This document shows positions 7,425 to 14,848 of a stretch of 18,849 nucleotides of DNA, one piece after another (position 1 is the first letter of the stretch; the number at the start of each line of letters is the position of its first letter). Both the position numbers and the translations under genes were made by a program. The stretch is from UBA668 sp031413415 (GTDB taxonomy: Bacteria > Actinomycetota > Acidimicrobiia > Acidimicrobiales > Ilumatobacteraceae), in assembly GCA_031413415.1 (NCBI GenBank), contig JANOET010000348.1, positions 1-18,849 of the forward strand. The letters are read 5' to 3'. The notes under the pieces were generated by a model. The model was not told the DNA's origin, ran no database searches, and was given only the letters and a program-made list of their open reading frames with translations.

Positions 7425-7431
7425 TGGTCAA
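7402..7431 (-). promoter_or_regulatory. Predicted promoter of the dehydrogenase gene (possibly leaderless)
   Basis: On the minus strand TTGACC (complement of 7426-7431) is followed after 18 bp by TACTGT (complement of 7402-7407), a reasonable -35/-10 pair. The expected start point is within a few bases of the GTG start codon at 7394. The -10 box and most of the spacer lie inside the palindrome. Confidence 0.45.
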
Positions 7432-7534
7432 CGTGCAACGACATGTCCCGTGGTGCCGCGCACCCGTCGCCGGTGAGCGAGGCCCGGCAACTGGTACACG
7501 TGGTGTCCGATTCCTCCGGTTCCAGGATGCGGTC

Positions 7535-9052
7535 GTGACCGTCACGCGGCGGGGCCGTGACCGCTCACGGCGACCGGTCGACACCTCCAGGTATCGGCAG
7601 CTCCAGAATCCGTTCGAGCCGATGCGCGTGCTCAGCGACGATCACGTGGAGCACCTGCATCGCAGCGCGGTGACCTACTTGGCCGAGCACGGCCTGCGCG
7701 TGCTGCTGCCCGAGGCGCGCGAGCTGCTCCGTGCCGCCGGCGCCTCGGTGGACGACGAGATGATCGTGCGCTTCGACCCGGACCACGTTGCCGCCGCCAT
7801 CGCGTCGGCGCCCTCGACGTTCACCATCAAGGCACCGTCGCCGGATCGCGACGTGATCGTCGGCGGCCGCTCCCTGAACTTCGCCCCGGCGGGCGGACCA
7901 CCGTTCGTCTCCGACCTGGAACGCGGTCGACGGTCGGGCACGATGGACGACCACCAGAACTTCCTGAAGCTCACCCAGAGCTTCGACGTGATGGCGGTGA
8001 CCGCCCCCACCATCGAACCCAGCGACATTCCCATCGACGTGCGCCACCTGCACTCTGGCCTCGCCACGCTCACGCTGAGCGACAAGGTGCCGTTCGTGTA
8101 CGCCCGCGGTCGTCAGCGGGTGCGCGACGAGATCGACCTTGTGAAGCTGCGGCTCGGCATCGACAGCGACGAAGCGTTCGCCGCCGCACCGCGCGTGTTC
8201 ACCAACGTCAACGTGAACAGCCCACGACAGCTCGACATCCCCATGGGTCTGGCCATCATCGACTTCGCCCGGTTGGGGCAGCCGACGATCCTCACGCCGT
8301 TCACCTTGGCCGGTGCGATGGCACCGGTCACGTTGGCCGGGGCGTTGGTACTGCAGCACCTGGAGGCCCTCGCCGCCATCACGCTGGCACAGACGGTTCG
8401 ACCGGGCACCCCCGTGGTCTACGGCGCGTTCACGTCGAACGTCGACATGAAATCGGGGTCGCCCGCGTTCGGGACGCCCGAGGCGATCAAGGGCGCGTAC
8501 GCCAGCGGTCAGCTGGCGCGCCACCTACAGATCCCCTGGCGGTCGTCAGGCTCGAGCGCCTCGAACGCCGTCGATGCCCAGGCCGGCTACGAGACGATGA
8601 TGAACACGTTCGGTGCCGTCTACGGCGGCGCGAACTGGATCTTCCACGCGGCCGGCTGGCAGGAGGGCGGCCTGACCGCGTCGTACGAGAAGTTCATCGT
8701 CGATGTGGAGATGTGCCAGATGATCGCCGAGTCGATGCGTCCGGTGCTGGTGAACGACGACGAGCTCGCGCTCGACGCGATCACCGAAGTGGGCCCCGGG
8801 GGGCACTTCTTCGGCGTCAGCCACACGATCGAGCGATTCGAGCAAGCGTTCTACCAACCCATTGCGTTCAGCCGCACGAACTACGAGCAGTGGGCCGAGG
8901 AAGGGTCTCAGCGCTGCGACCAACGGGCCACCGCGGTGTGGAAGAAGGTACTGGACGACTACGAGCCGCCCCCGCTGGCGGCCGGCACACGCCAGGCGAT
9001 GGAGGAGTTCGTCGCCCGACGCGTCGCTGAGGGCGGGGCGGCGCCCGACTGA
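7535..9052 (+). CDS. Trimethylamine/betaine methyltransferase MttB-family protein (non-pyrrolysine)
   Basis: About 505 aa from the GTG at 7535, which has AGGA at 7524-7527 ahead of it; the frame stays open further upstream to about 7433 and another start, ATG 7622, would cut family-conserved sequence. The N-terminus 'YRQLQNPFEPMRVLSDDHVEHLHRSAVTYLAEHGLRVLLPEAR' and the later 'LERGRRSGTMDDHQNFLKLTQSFDVM', 'QIPWRSSGSSASNAVDAQAGYETMMN' and 'GPGGHFFGVSHTIERFEQAFY' are typical of the MttB superfamily (COG5598). There is no in-frame TAG, so it belongs to the non-pyrrolysine branch, whose characterised members demethylate glycine betaine or related quaternary amines to a corrinoid protein. No corrinoid protein gene is next to it. 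The stop overlaps the TetR start (TGATG), so the two are cotranscribed. Confidence 0.88.
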   Translation: MTVTRRGRDRSRRPVDTSRYRQLQNPFEPMRVLSDDHVEHLHRSAVTYLAEHGLRVLLPEARELLRAAGASVDDEMIVRFDPDHVAAAIASAPSTFTIKAPSPDRDVIVGGRSLNFAPAGGPPFVSDLERGRRSGTMDDHQNFLKLTQSFDVMAVTAPTIEPSDIPIDVRHLHSGLATLTLSDKVPFVYARGRQRVRDEIDLVKLRLGIDSDEAFAAAPRVFTNVNVNSPRQLDIPMGLAIIDFARLGQPTILTPFTLAGAMAPVTLAGALVLQHLEALAAITLAQTVRPGTPVVYGAFTSNVDMKSGSPAFGTPEAIKGAYASGQLARHLQIPWRSSGSSASNAVDAQAGYETMMNTFGAVYGGANWIFHAAGWQEGGLTASYEKFIVDVEMCQMIAESMRPVLVNDDELALDAITEVGPGGHFFGVSHTIERFEQAFYQPIAFSRTNYEQWAEEGSQRCDQRATAVWKKVLDDYEPPPLAAGTRQAMEEFVARRVAEGGAAPD

Positions 9053-9660
9053 TGCCATCGCTTCCGCACACCAAGGCAAGTCGCACCGACTGGATCGACG
9101 CCGCCCTGCGGGCGCTGACCGACCAACCCATCGACCAGCTGAAGGTGCTGGTGCTGGCCGACACGCTGGGCGTCGCCCGCTCCAGCTTCTACTGGTACTT
9201 CTCCGATCGCGACGAGTTCCTCGAAGCGCTGCTGGACATCTGGGAGCACAACACCGACTCGATCGTCGAGCGCAGTGGACGGGCCGCATCGTCGGTGGCG
9301 GCCGCATGCCTCGGCGTGTTCGAGTGTTGGGCCGACGAGCGGCTGTACAACCCGGTGCTCGACCTTGCCATACGCGACTGGGGTCGGCGCGACCCGCTCA
9401 TCGCCACCCGCGTGCAGCGCGCCGATGACCAACGCCTGGCGGCGCTGACGGCGATGTTCGCCCGGCACGGCTTCGACGACGCGGAAGCGCTGGTGCGCGC
9501 CCGCCTGCTGTACCACAGCCAGGTGGGCTACTACGCGGCCGGCACCTCCGAATCGGTGGACACTCGGCTGGCGTATCTGCCCCACTACCTGCGCGCCATG
9601 ACCGGCACCGACGCCACGGCCGACGAGCTGGCCGCGTTCACAACCTTCCTCTCCTCATGA
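9052..9660 (+). CDS. TetR/AcrR-family transcriptional repressor
   Basis: A 202-aa protein. The N-terminal helix-turn-helix 'RTDWIDAALRALTDQPIDQLKVLVLADTLGVARSSFYWYFSDRDEFLEALLDIWE' (about 11-65) fits the TetR family closely, including the 'SSFYWYFSDRDEFL' recognition region. The rest is a helical ligand-binding domain with no clear ligand signature. Its ATG overlaps the stop of the methyltransferase gene (TGATG at 9050-9054), so it is translated from the same message. The most likely operator is the palindrome at 7389-7424, which would give autoregulation and control of the divergent dehydrogenase. The inducer may be the methylated amine or its product; this is inference. Confidence 0.92.
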   Translation: MPSLPHTKASRTDWIDAALRALTDQPIDQLKVLVLADTLGVARSSFYWYFSDRDEFLEALLDIWEHNTDSIVERSGRAASSVAAACLGVFECWADERLYNPVLDLAIRDWGRRDPLIATRVQRADDQRLAALTAMFARHGFDDAEALVRARLLYHSQVGYYAAGTSESVDTRLAYLPHYLRAMTGTDATADELAAFTTFLSS

Positions 9661-9745
9661 TCGTGGTGACCCTGCGATCAGGACGCCGGGCAGCGGTGAG
9701 GGCAACCGCGCGCGGCCGACTCGGAGGTCGCTGCGACGGAGCGAA

Positions 9746-9769
9746 CGTCGCGGGCGCCCCGCGGCGACG
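9746..9769 (+). terminator. Possible GC-rich hairpin terminator after the TetR gene
   Basis: CGTCGC (9746-9751) pairs with GCGACG (9764-9769), with an inner GGG/CCC continuation and one bulge, 86 bp after the TetR stop. There is no T tract, as is common in high-GC actinobacteria, so the call is weak. Bases 9661-9980 otherwise hold only repeat copy C. Confidence 0.3.
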
Positions 9770-9776
9770 GCCGAAG

Positions 9777-9947
9777 CTGTCCATCCACTTGTCCATCTAC
9801 GGCGCGCTACTGCACCGTGTGCAACGAGACCAGACGAGGAGACGACGGAAGCTGAGCAGGTCAGATGCGATTCCACGTGACTCGTTGAGACCCACTCGAC
9901 CGCATTCCTAGACCGTAGGTCGCATGTTCGAACCATGCCGGGGGCGC
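9777..9947 (+). repeat. att-like repeat, copy C
   Basis: This copy opens with CTGTCCAT (9777-9784, one change from TTGTCCAT) and TTGTCCAT (9789-9796). The tRNA-Arg(CCT) 3' half follows exactly 128 bp after the repeat start, at 9905-9947. The 128-bp segment is collinear with copy A without gaps, with about 14 mismatches by hand count. The anticodon loop reads TTCCTAG where A and B have TTCCTAA; the T arm and acceptor strand are intact. No TTGTCCAT unit lies to the right, so this is a one-armed (attR-like) site that should close an element lying on its left. Confidence 0.8.
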
Positions 9948-9980
9948 TGAAATCACCTGCTAGTGCCACACCGAGGAGTG

Positions 9981-10538
9981 TCAATCGGCGGACCGCATCT
10001 CGGCGATGGCACGTGGTAGGGCGACCGCGAGTTGGTCGAGTAATGCCGCTCGGGTGACCGGTCTGCGCTGTCGCTTGGTGACCAGTTCGTCGATGACATC
10101 GTCAACCTGCGTGCGGGTGTCGAGCACGAGGCGTAGGACGAACTCGTCGGCCGAAAGCGCTCGAAGGGGCAGGCTGAGCGCGTTGATCTCTCGTCGGAGC
10201 CGACGATCGTTGGTCACCACCAGGTCGGTGTGCTGAGTCAATGCGAGCGCGGCGACATGTCGGTCCTTGCGATTGATACCGGCCAGCGCCGCATCGTTGT
10301 CTTGGGTGACGTCGTGCACGTGAAGCGCAAGCGCCCGCGCCATGGCATCGACACGTCGACGAAGTCCATCTGGATCGAGGCGAGGGAAGTCAGCGATCAG
10401 CGTTCGCTCTACCTCTGCCAGGATCGTCGGGCTGACCGCTGGCTGGAAGAGTTCGGCGTCGAACATGGAGAGCAGCAGATCGCAGACCAGCACCGGCACC
10501 AGCACGTCGGCGTCGAGCACTGCGACTGGTTGGTTCAT
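9981..10538 (-). CDS. PIN-domain ribonuclease toxin (VapC-like)
   Basis: A 185-aa protein beginning 'MNQPVAVLDADVLVPVLVCDLLLSMFD', whose early Asp residues (9, 11) fit the first metal-binding acid of PIN domains. 'SPTILAEVERTL' supplies the conserved Glu and 'NRKDRHVAALALTQHTDLVVTNDRRLRRE' the paired acids near the C-terminal half of the fold. PIN toxins cleave RNA, usually tRNA or rRNA, and are held inactive by a cognate antitoxin. The C-terminal ~50 residues (TQVDDVIDELVTKRQRRPVTRAALLDQL) extend beyond a minimal VapC, as in the longer PIN proteins paired with HTH-type antitoxins. It starts 5 bp after the stop of the HTH gene, giving the usual antitoxin-first order. Confidence 0.85.
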   Translation of the reverse strand: MNQPVAVLDADVLVPVLVCDLLLSMFDAELFQPAVSPTILAEVERTLIADFPRLDPDGLRRRVDAMARALALHVHDVTQDNDAALAGINRKDRHVAALALTQHTDLVVTNDRRLRREINALSLPLRALSADEFVLRLVLDTRTQVDDVIDELVTKRQRRPVTRAALLDQLAVALPRAIAEMRSAD

Positions 10539-10543
10539 CGCGC

Positions 10544-10951
10544 TCAGTCGTATAGCCCGAGTTCTTCGGCGTCGGTAGTCAGTTCGTCGAGTGCCGCACG
10601 GCGCTTCGCGACCACATCTTGGCGAAAGGCAAGCAGATCGGTGAGTGGCACTCGGCGATGGGAGCCGACCTTGCGTGCCGGCAGCACGCCGTCGTCGATC
10701 AGCTTCACGACCGTCGGCCGGGATACGTTCAAGATCTTGGCCGCCTGCTGTGTGGTGAGCTCCCGTGGCGAGCGAACGATGGTTGCCTCGTCGCCCTCGG
10801 CCGCGGCTGTCAGTAGTTCGATCAGGCCGTCGACGGCTGCTTTGGGAATGCGCACGGAGGTGCCATCGGGCAGCGTGAACAGCGACGGTCGCCGGCGCAG
10901 AGCGAGGAGTGCGTTGTTCGCAAGTGCACGATCATCGAGGACCTTGGACAT
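10544..10951 (-). CDS. Helix-turn-helix antitoxin (excisionase/MerR-like DNA-binding domain)
   Basis: A 135-aa protein with a central 'ELTTQQAAKILNVSRPTVVKLIDDGVLPARKVGSHRRVPLTDLLAFRQDV' segment (about 64-113), the helix-turn-helix fold called excisionase-family or HTH_17. The N-terminal 60 residues are likely for dimer or toxin contact. Placed directly upstream of a PIN toxin gene with a 5-bp gap, it is most likely the antitoxin and autorepressor of the pair. The same fold is used by recombination directionality factors (Xis), so in this att-rich setting a role in excision is a second possibility that sequence alone cannot exclude. Confidence 0.8.
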   Translation of the reverse strand: MSKVLDDRALANNALLALRRRPSLFTLPDGTSVRIPKAAVDGLIELLTAAAEGDEATIVRSPRELTTQQAAKILNVSRPTVVKLIDDGVLPARKVGSHRRVPLTDLLAFRQDVVAKRRAALDELTTDAEELGLYD

Positions 10952-11010
10952 GGGCCAACTTTACCCGTTATCGAAACAAACGCAAGTTACATCGAATGTT
11001 GCGACCAGAG

Positions 11011-11168
11011 TTGTCCATCCACTTGTCCATCCACCACGCGCTACTGCATGATGTTCAAGGAGACCAGACGACGAGAAGACAGAAGCTGAACAGGTCAGAT
11101 GCGGTTCAAGGAGTCTCGCTGAGACCATCTCGACCGCATTCCTCAACCGTAGGTCGCGTGTTCGAACC
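11011..11168 (+). repeat. att-like repeat, copy D (core truncated)
   Basis: TTGTCCAT units lie at 11011-11018 and 11023-11030, and the tRNA-like core begins exactly 128 bp after the first, at 11139. The segment is collinear with copy A without gaps, with about 17 mismatches by hand count. The core keeps the loop (TTCCTCA) and runs to TTCGAACC at 11168, then the match ends: the T-stem 3' strand and acceptor strand are gone. It is the most decayed copy. It shares CGACCGCA before the core with copy C, whereas A and B have CGCGCTCA there. The 10952-11199 gap holds nothing else clear. Confidence 0.75.
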
Positions 11169-11199
11169 GGAAGACGTTTCACGGACCTAGACTTATTTA

Positions 11200-13149
11200 G
11201 TGCGAAATACTGAGCTCGATGCCAGCGGCGCTGCTGCCCACGTCGGCGGTTCGGGTTCAACGAGCACGAATCGGGGCACGAATACTGTCGTGTCGACGCC
11301 AGTTGCTGCCGCTCTTCGCCGCCTGCAGACCTCGCCCAGACTCACGGCTGCGCTCCGCGATGCCGAGTCGCTCGCCACAGCGGCGGTGCGATCGACTCAG
11401 CCGGCAGTCGACGCTCGTCGATTGGGTCGGGAGATCGAACTCGGCGACGACGTGTCTGCGATCGGCGCGGTCCACGCGCTCGGAGGCGTCGCAGATCCGT
11501 TCGCGGACCGCATGCTGATCGAGTTGCTCGAGACCGGCGATCAGCCGCTGGTCAGCCATGCGGCGTGGGCGCTGGGGGCCCGTGCCCCATCCCCGTCCGC
11601 CGTGCCGTTGCTCGAGGACATGACCGTTTCGGGTGGGTTCAGCGGGATGCTCGCCGAGCGCACCCTCATCGAATGGGCACGGACGGCTCCGGATCGCGTG
11701 CAGGCACCGCAGCACTCTCACGACGCGCGGAACCCGGTCGACCGGTCCCACCTTCGTTCGAGTCGACACGCACGAGACGGTGTGGTCGTGGTACAGCCCT
11801 TTCTCCACGCGCGCCTGGACAGCGCCGGTTCATCGCTCGGTGCAGGCGATGCCGGTGGCATCGCTTCACTGCTGCGCTCGTTGGGGACCTCGCTCGCACG
11901 GCTCGACGCGATCGACGAGGTGATCACCATCACCCGAGCCGAGCCCGACAAGCACGGGGTCGTCACCCTGTCGGGCCACCTCGGCGACTCCCACCGCATC
12001 GAGCGGATCCCGTACGGCACGGCCGCCACGGTTCCTTGGCGCGAGGCCTGGCAGCACCGCGTGCTACTCGAACGCGAGCTCGACGCCATCGGTCGAGAGC
12101 TCGGCGATCGTCGAGTCGTGTGGCACCTGCGTATGGCCGACGTGGGCACGCTCGCGGCGTCTGCGGTGGCCCGCCGGCTCGGCCATTGCGTCGTGTTCAC
12201 GGCCGCGCCGGATCCGCACGTCGTGCTCGACGCGCTCGAAGCCGACGGCCGACTCGACCGAGCACGGTTCGGGGTCGAAGACGCAGCGAACCAGTACTGG
12301 TTCCGGGCGCGCATGGTGGAGCGACTCAGCAACCAGGTCGATCACCTCACCCTGATGCCGCGTCCCAACCTGCACACCGATCTGATCGAGCTCGTCGGCC
12401 TGGACCCGCTCGATCTTGCGCATCGCTCCGACGTGGTGCCCGAAGGGGTCGACGTGACTGCGGTCGACGAAGCGCTCGCACGTCACGCGGCCGGCGCACG
12501 TGGCGCGGTCGATTCGGTGCTGCACGCGATCCCGGCGGATCGTCGCTCGTTGCCGTGGCTGCTCACCGTCGGCCGTCTGCACCCGATGAAGGGAGCACAT
12601 CGCCTCGTCGCTGCGTTCGCGTCGCACCCCGACCTCGGTGCTCGGTTCAATGTCGTCATCGTCGGCGGCGATGTGGACGATCCCTCACCCGATGAGCGCT
12701 CCACCCTCGATCTGATCCACGATGCTTCGACGGCGAATGACGGGTCTCGCGTCGACGGTGTCGTCGTGATCGGTCACCGGCCGCCTGCGGAGATCTGCGA
12801 CCTCCTCGTGCACGCGGCCGAGTCGGGTGGTGTGTACGTGTGCGCCAGCGACAAGGAGGAATTCGGTCTCGCGATCGTCGAGGCACTCGCGGCCGGCATG
12901 GTCGTGGTTGCCCCGCAGCGCGGCGGTCCACGCACATACGTCGACGGCGCGAACGGTGTGCTGTGCGACACCGCATCGGTCGCCGCGCTCGCCGATGCCA
13001 TCGCGGGCGCGTCGGCGATGGCCGATGACCGACGCCGCATCCAGCAGTCGCGGACGTTCGTTCGCGCCGAGCTGTCGATCGAGACGATGGCTCAGCGCCT
13101 CGCCGACATCTACGGCGCGCTCGCACCGGCCAGCAGCAACGTCGGATGA
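11200..13149 (+). CDS. Glycosyltransferase family 4-like protein with N-terminal HEAT-like region
   Basis: A 649-aa protein. Residues about 40-165 look like HEAT/armadillo-type helical repeats (AIGAVHALGGVADPFADRMLIELLETGDQPLVSHAAWALGARAPSPSAVPLLEDM). Residues about 195-645 form a GT-B glycosyltransferase: 'VVVVQPFLHARLDSAGSSLGAGDAGGIASLL' is the donor-side glycine loop, 'PWLLTVGRLHPMKGAHRLV' (452-470) begins the C-terminal domain, and 'EEFGLAIVEALAAG' contains the EX7E motif (E553/E561). It likely transfers a sugar from a nucleotide-sugar in the cytoplasm; the acceptor is unknown. The GTG at 11200 is the only early start; TAGACT at 11188-11193 sits where a -10 box for a leaderless mRNA would be. 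The stop overlaps the next gene (ATGA). Confidence 0.85.
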   Translation: MRNTELDASGAAAHVGGSGSTSTNRGTNTVVSTPVAAALRRLQTSPRLTAALRDAESLATAAVRSTQPAVDARRLGREIELGDDVSAIGAVHALGGVADPFADRMLIELLETGDQPLVSHAAWALGARAPSPSAVPLLEDMTVSGGFSGMLAERTLIEWARTAPDRVQAPQHSHDARNPVDRSHLRSSRHARDGVVVVQPFLHARLDSAGSSLGAGDAGGIASLLRSLGTSLARLDAIDEVITITRAEPDKHGVVTLSGHLGDSHRIERIPYGTAATVPWREAWQHRVLLERELDAIGRELGDRRVVWHLRMADVGTLAASAVARRLGHCVVFTAAPDPHVVLDALEADGRLDRARFGVEDAANQYWFRARMVERLSNQVDHLTLMPRPNLHTDLIELVGLDPLDLAHRSDVVPEGVDVTAVDEALARHAAGARGAVDSVLHAIPADRRSLPWLLTVGRLHPMKGAHRLVAAFASHPDLGARFNVVIVGGDVDDPSPDERSTLDLIHDASTANDGSRVDGVVVIGHRPPAEICDLLVHAAESGGVYVCASDKEEFGLAIVEALAAGMVVVAPQRGGPRTYVDGANGVLCDTASVAALADAIAGASAMADDRRRIQQSRTFVRAELSIETMAQRLADIYGALAPASSNVG

Positions 13150-14444
13150 AGCTGCTCGTCGTCAGCCCCGACTACGCCTCGCACGTCGAGCCGATGCTGC
13201 AGATCGCCGCCGAGTGGCAGCGATCGACAGGCCCGGTGGTGGTCGCCACCGGCACCGCGGTTCGTTCCTCGGTCGAGCAGCACGATCTCACCTGGACTCC
13301 GCTGCGGCTCGGGCGAGGCAGCAACGCCGGCGTGATCCGCGCCGACGAGCAACCCGCCGGCGAGGACGATCACCTGCGCGAGTTCTTCGCTGCGACGCGA
13401 GCCGGCGCCATCGAGACGTTGCGCTACCAGGCCATCGCCCGCCGCCACGACCTGTTGTTCGAGCCAGAACGGATCATGTTCGAGCTCGCCGCCATCATCG
13501 GCGAGCAACGACCGGATTGCGTGCTGGTCGACCACGTCGCCTTCGGCGCGCGCCTCGCCCTGCACGCCCTCGGGATCACCCCCGCCACGATCGTGCTCGG
13601 CCACCCAACCGCACTCCCGGCGCCGGGCGAACTCTACGGACTGCCATCCGCCTGGCCGGAGGCGCTACGCCCGCGGCCGGCCGACCTCGACGACCTCGTC
13701 CGGCTCTGCACCGAGTCCACGGCCGAACTGACCTGCGCCGCCAACCTGATGCTCGACTCCACCGCACCCCATCGAGCACGACTCGACGACCTGACCAGCC
13801 TGGCGGGCAGCCCAACGATCTACATGTACCCGTCGGCGCTCCACGATGAGCGCCGTGTGCTTCCGGCCGGGTCTCGGTCGATCGGTTCGTTACGTCGCAA
13901 CCCGGTACCTGACGAGACGACCTTGCCGCAGGGCAGCGGTCCACTCGTGTTGGTCGCGTTCGGCACGTTCCTGAGCGCACGCGACGACGTGCTCCGCACC
14001 GCCGTGAGCGCCGCCCATCTCGGCCCCTGGCGCCTCGCGATCGCCGGGGGCAGCACCCCGATCGCGTCACTCGGCTCACTCCCCGACGGCGCCCTCGCCC
14101 GCGAACATCTCCCCCAAGTCGCGCTGCTGGAGCACGCCGATGTGCTGATCACCCACGGCGGGAACAACAGTGTCACCGAGGCGTGCGCCGCCGGCGTGCC
14201 GATGGTGGTGCTCCCGATGTCGACCGACCAGTTCGCGGGAGCCGCCGCGATCGAACGCGCGGGCATCGGCATCGTCCTCGACCCGAACACCGTGACCGCC
14301 GACGAGTTGCGCAACGCCGTCATCGAGGCGACGACCGATCGGGTCCGACAACGCGTCGCATCAGTCGCCGAGTCGATTCGCCACGACGGCGGCGCCCACG
14401 CCGCTGTCGGTGCCATGCTCCGCCAAACTGTGGGCCAACACTGA
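13146..14444 (+). CDS. Glycosyltransferase family 1-like (MGT/UGT type)
   Basis: A 432-aa GT-B enzyme. The N-terminus 'MKLLVVSPDYASHVEPMLQIAAEW' matches the acceptor-domain opening of macrolide/UDP-glucuronosyl-type transferases. 'PLVLVAFGTFLSARDDVLRTAV' begins the second domain and 'THGGNNSVTEACAAGVPMVVLPMSTDQ' (336-362) is the nucleotide-sugar binding signature. Such enzymes glycosylate small lipophilic acceptors or lipids. Its ATG overlaps the stop of the GT4-like gene, so both enzymes are made together and probably act in sequence on one glycoconjugate or metabolite. No other cell-wall or natural-product genes are seen beside them. Confidence 0.88.
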   Translation: MKLLVVSPDYASHVEPMLQIAAEWQRSTGPVVVATGTAVRSSVEQHDLTWTPLRLGRGSNAGVIRADEQPAGEDDHLREFFAATRAGAIETLRYQAIARRHDLLFEPERIMFELAAIIGEQRPDCVLVDHVAFGARLALHALGITPATIVLGHPTALPAPGELYGLPSAWPEALRPRPADLDDLVRLCTESTAELTCAANLMLDSTAPHRARLDDLTSLAGSPTIYMYPSALHDERRVLPAGSRSIGSLRRNPVPDETTLPQGSGPLVLVAFGTFLSARDDVLRTAVSAAHLGPWRLAIAGGSTPIASLGSLPDGALAREHLPQVALLEHADVLITHGGNNSVTEACAAGVPMVVLPMSTDQFAGAAAIERAGIGIVLDPNTVTADELRNAVIEATTDRVRQRVASVAESIRHDGGAHAAVGAMLRQTVGQH

Positions 14445-14616
14445 CGTCGCATCGGTCTGCGGGCGGCGGGGTCGGATCTTCCTGACCACGGTGCCGGGTT
14501 TGCATCGGTTGAGCCATCACCGATCACCCCCAGCCATCTGACCGTCACGCACCGGCAGTAGCCGGCATTTGTGGGAGAGCTGGTGCTACGTGCCGTCGGA
14601 AAGATTCCACGTTGAA

Positions 14617-14637
14617 CCCTCGATTGACGATCGAGGG
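14617..14637. other. Perfect hairpin in the 14,445-15,119 intergenic stretch
   Basis: CCCTCGAT (14617-14624) and ATCGAGGG (14630-14637) form a perfect 8-bp stem with a 5-base loop, 173 bp after the glycosyltransferase stop. No T tract follows. It could be a terminator or an operator. The whole 675-bp stretch has no convincing gene; besides this it holds a short ORF at 14649, a second hairpin and a palindrome. Confidence 0.4.
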
Positions 14638-14648
14638 CAATCCTCGAT

Positions 14649-14819
14649 GTGATTGGGAAGGATGCAGCGTCCCTGGTGGTCGGTTCGGCAATCTGGGGCG
14701 AAGGTTCACGTGGAGCGTTCGGCCTGGACGACGCCGACGGCGTCGAGTCGGCAATGGCGGACCTCAGCCGCTGGCTCGTCGGAGCGCCGAGCGCATCGAC
14801 CGGCGCGTTGCCGAAGTGA
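14649..14819 (+). CDS. Short ORF, possible gene remnant
   Basis: A 56-aa frame from GTG 14649 (VIGKDAASLVVGSAIWGEG... to ...DLSRWLVGAPSASTGALPK). It has GC-rich third positions and protein-like composition with an amphipathic 'DADGVESAMADLSRWL' helix, unlike the overlapping Arg-rich frames. No start-proximal Shine-Dalgarno sequence and no known motif. It could be the end of a gene whose 5' part was lost (an in-frame TGA lies at 14625-14627), or chance. Confidence 0.3.
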   Translation: MIGKDAASLVVGSAIWGEGSRGAFGLDDADGVESAMADLSRWLVGAPSASTGALPK

Positions 14820-14848
14820 GCCGGCACACATCGCCACACCGAATCACG

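Larger units (their letters stand above)
6383..9947. mobile_element. Putative tRNA-Arg(CCT) island segment between cores B and C, catabolic cargo
   Basis: This segment lies between two direct copies of the tRNA-Arg(CCT) 3' half and ends on the right with the conserved 128-bp end segment plus core C. It carries a self-contained unit: a dehydrogenase gene divergent from a methyltransferase-TetR operon with a shared palindrome. No recombinase gene is present in it. Boundaries are inferred from the repeats. Confidence 0.45.
9948..11168. mobile_element. Small putative cassette between cores C and D carrying a toxin-antitoxin pair
   Basis: A ~1.2-kb unit between two direct copies of the tRNA-Arg(CCT) 3' half, ending with the conserved 128-bp segment and core D. 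It holds only a PIN-domain gene and an HTH antitoxin-like gene. It is the smallest repeat-bounded unit in the window and has no recombinase of its own. Mobility is inferred from the boundaries only. Confidence 0.45.
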
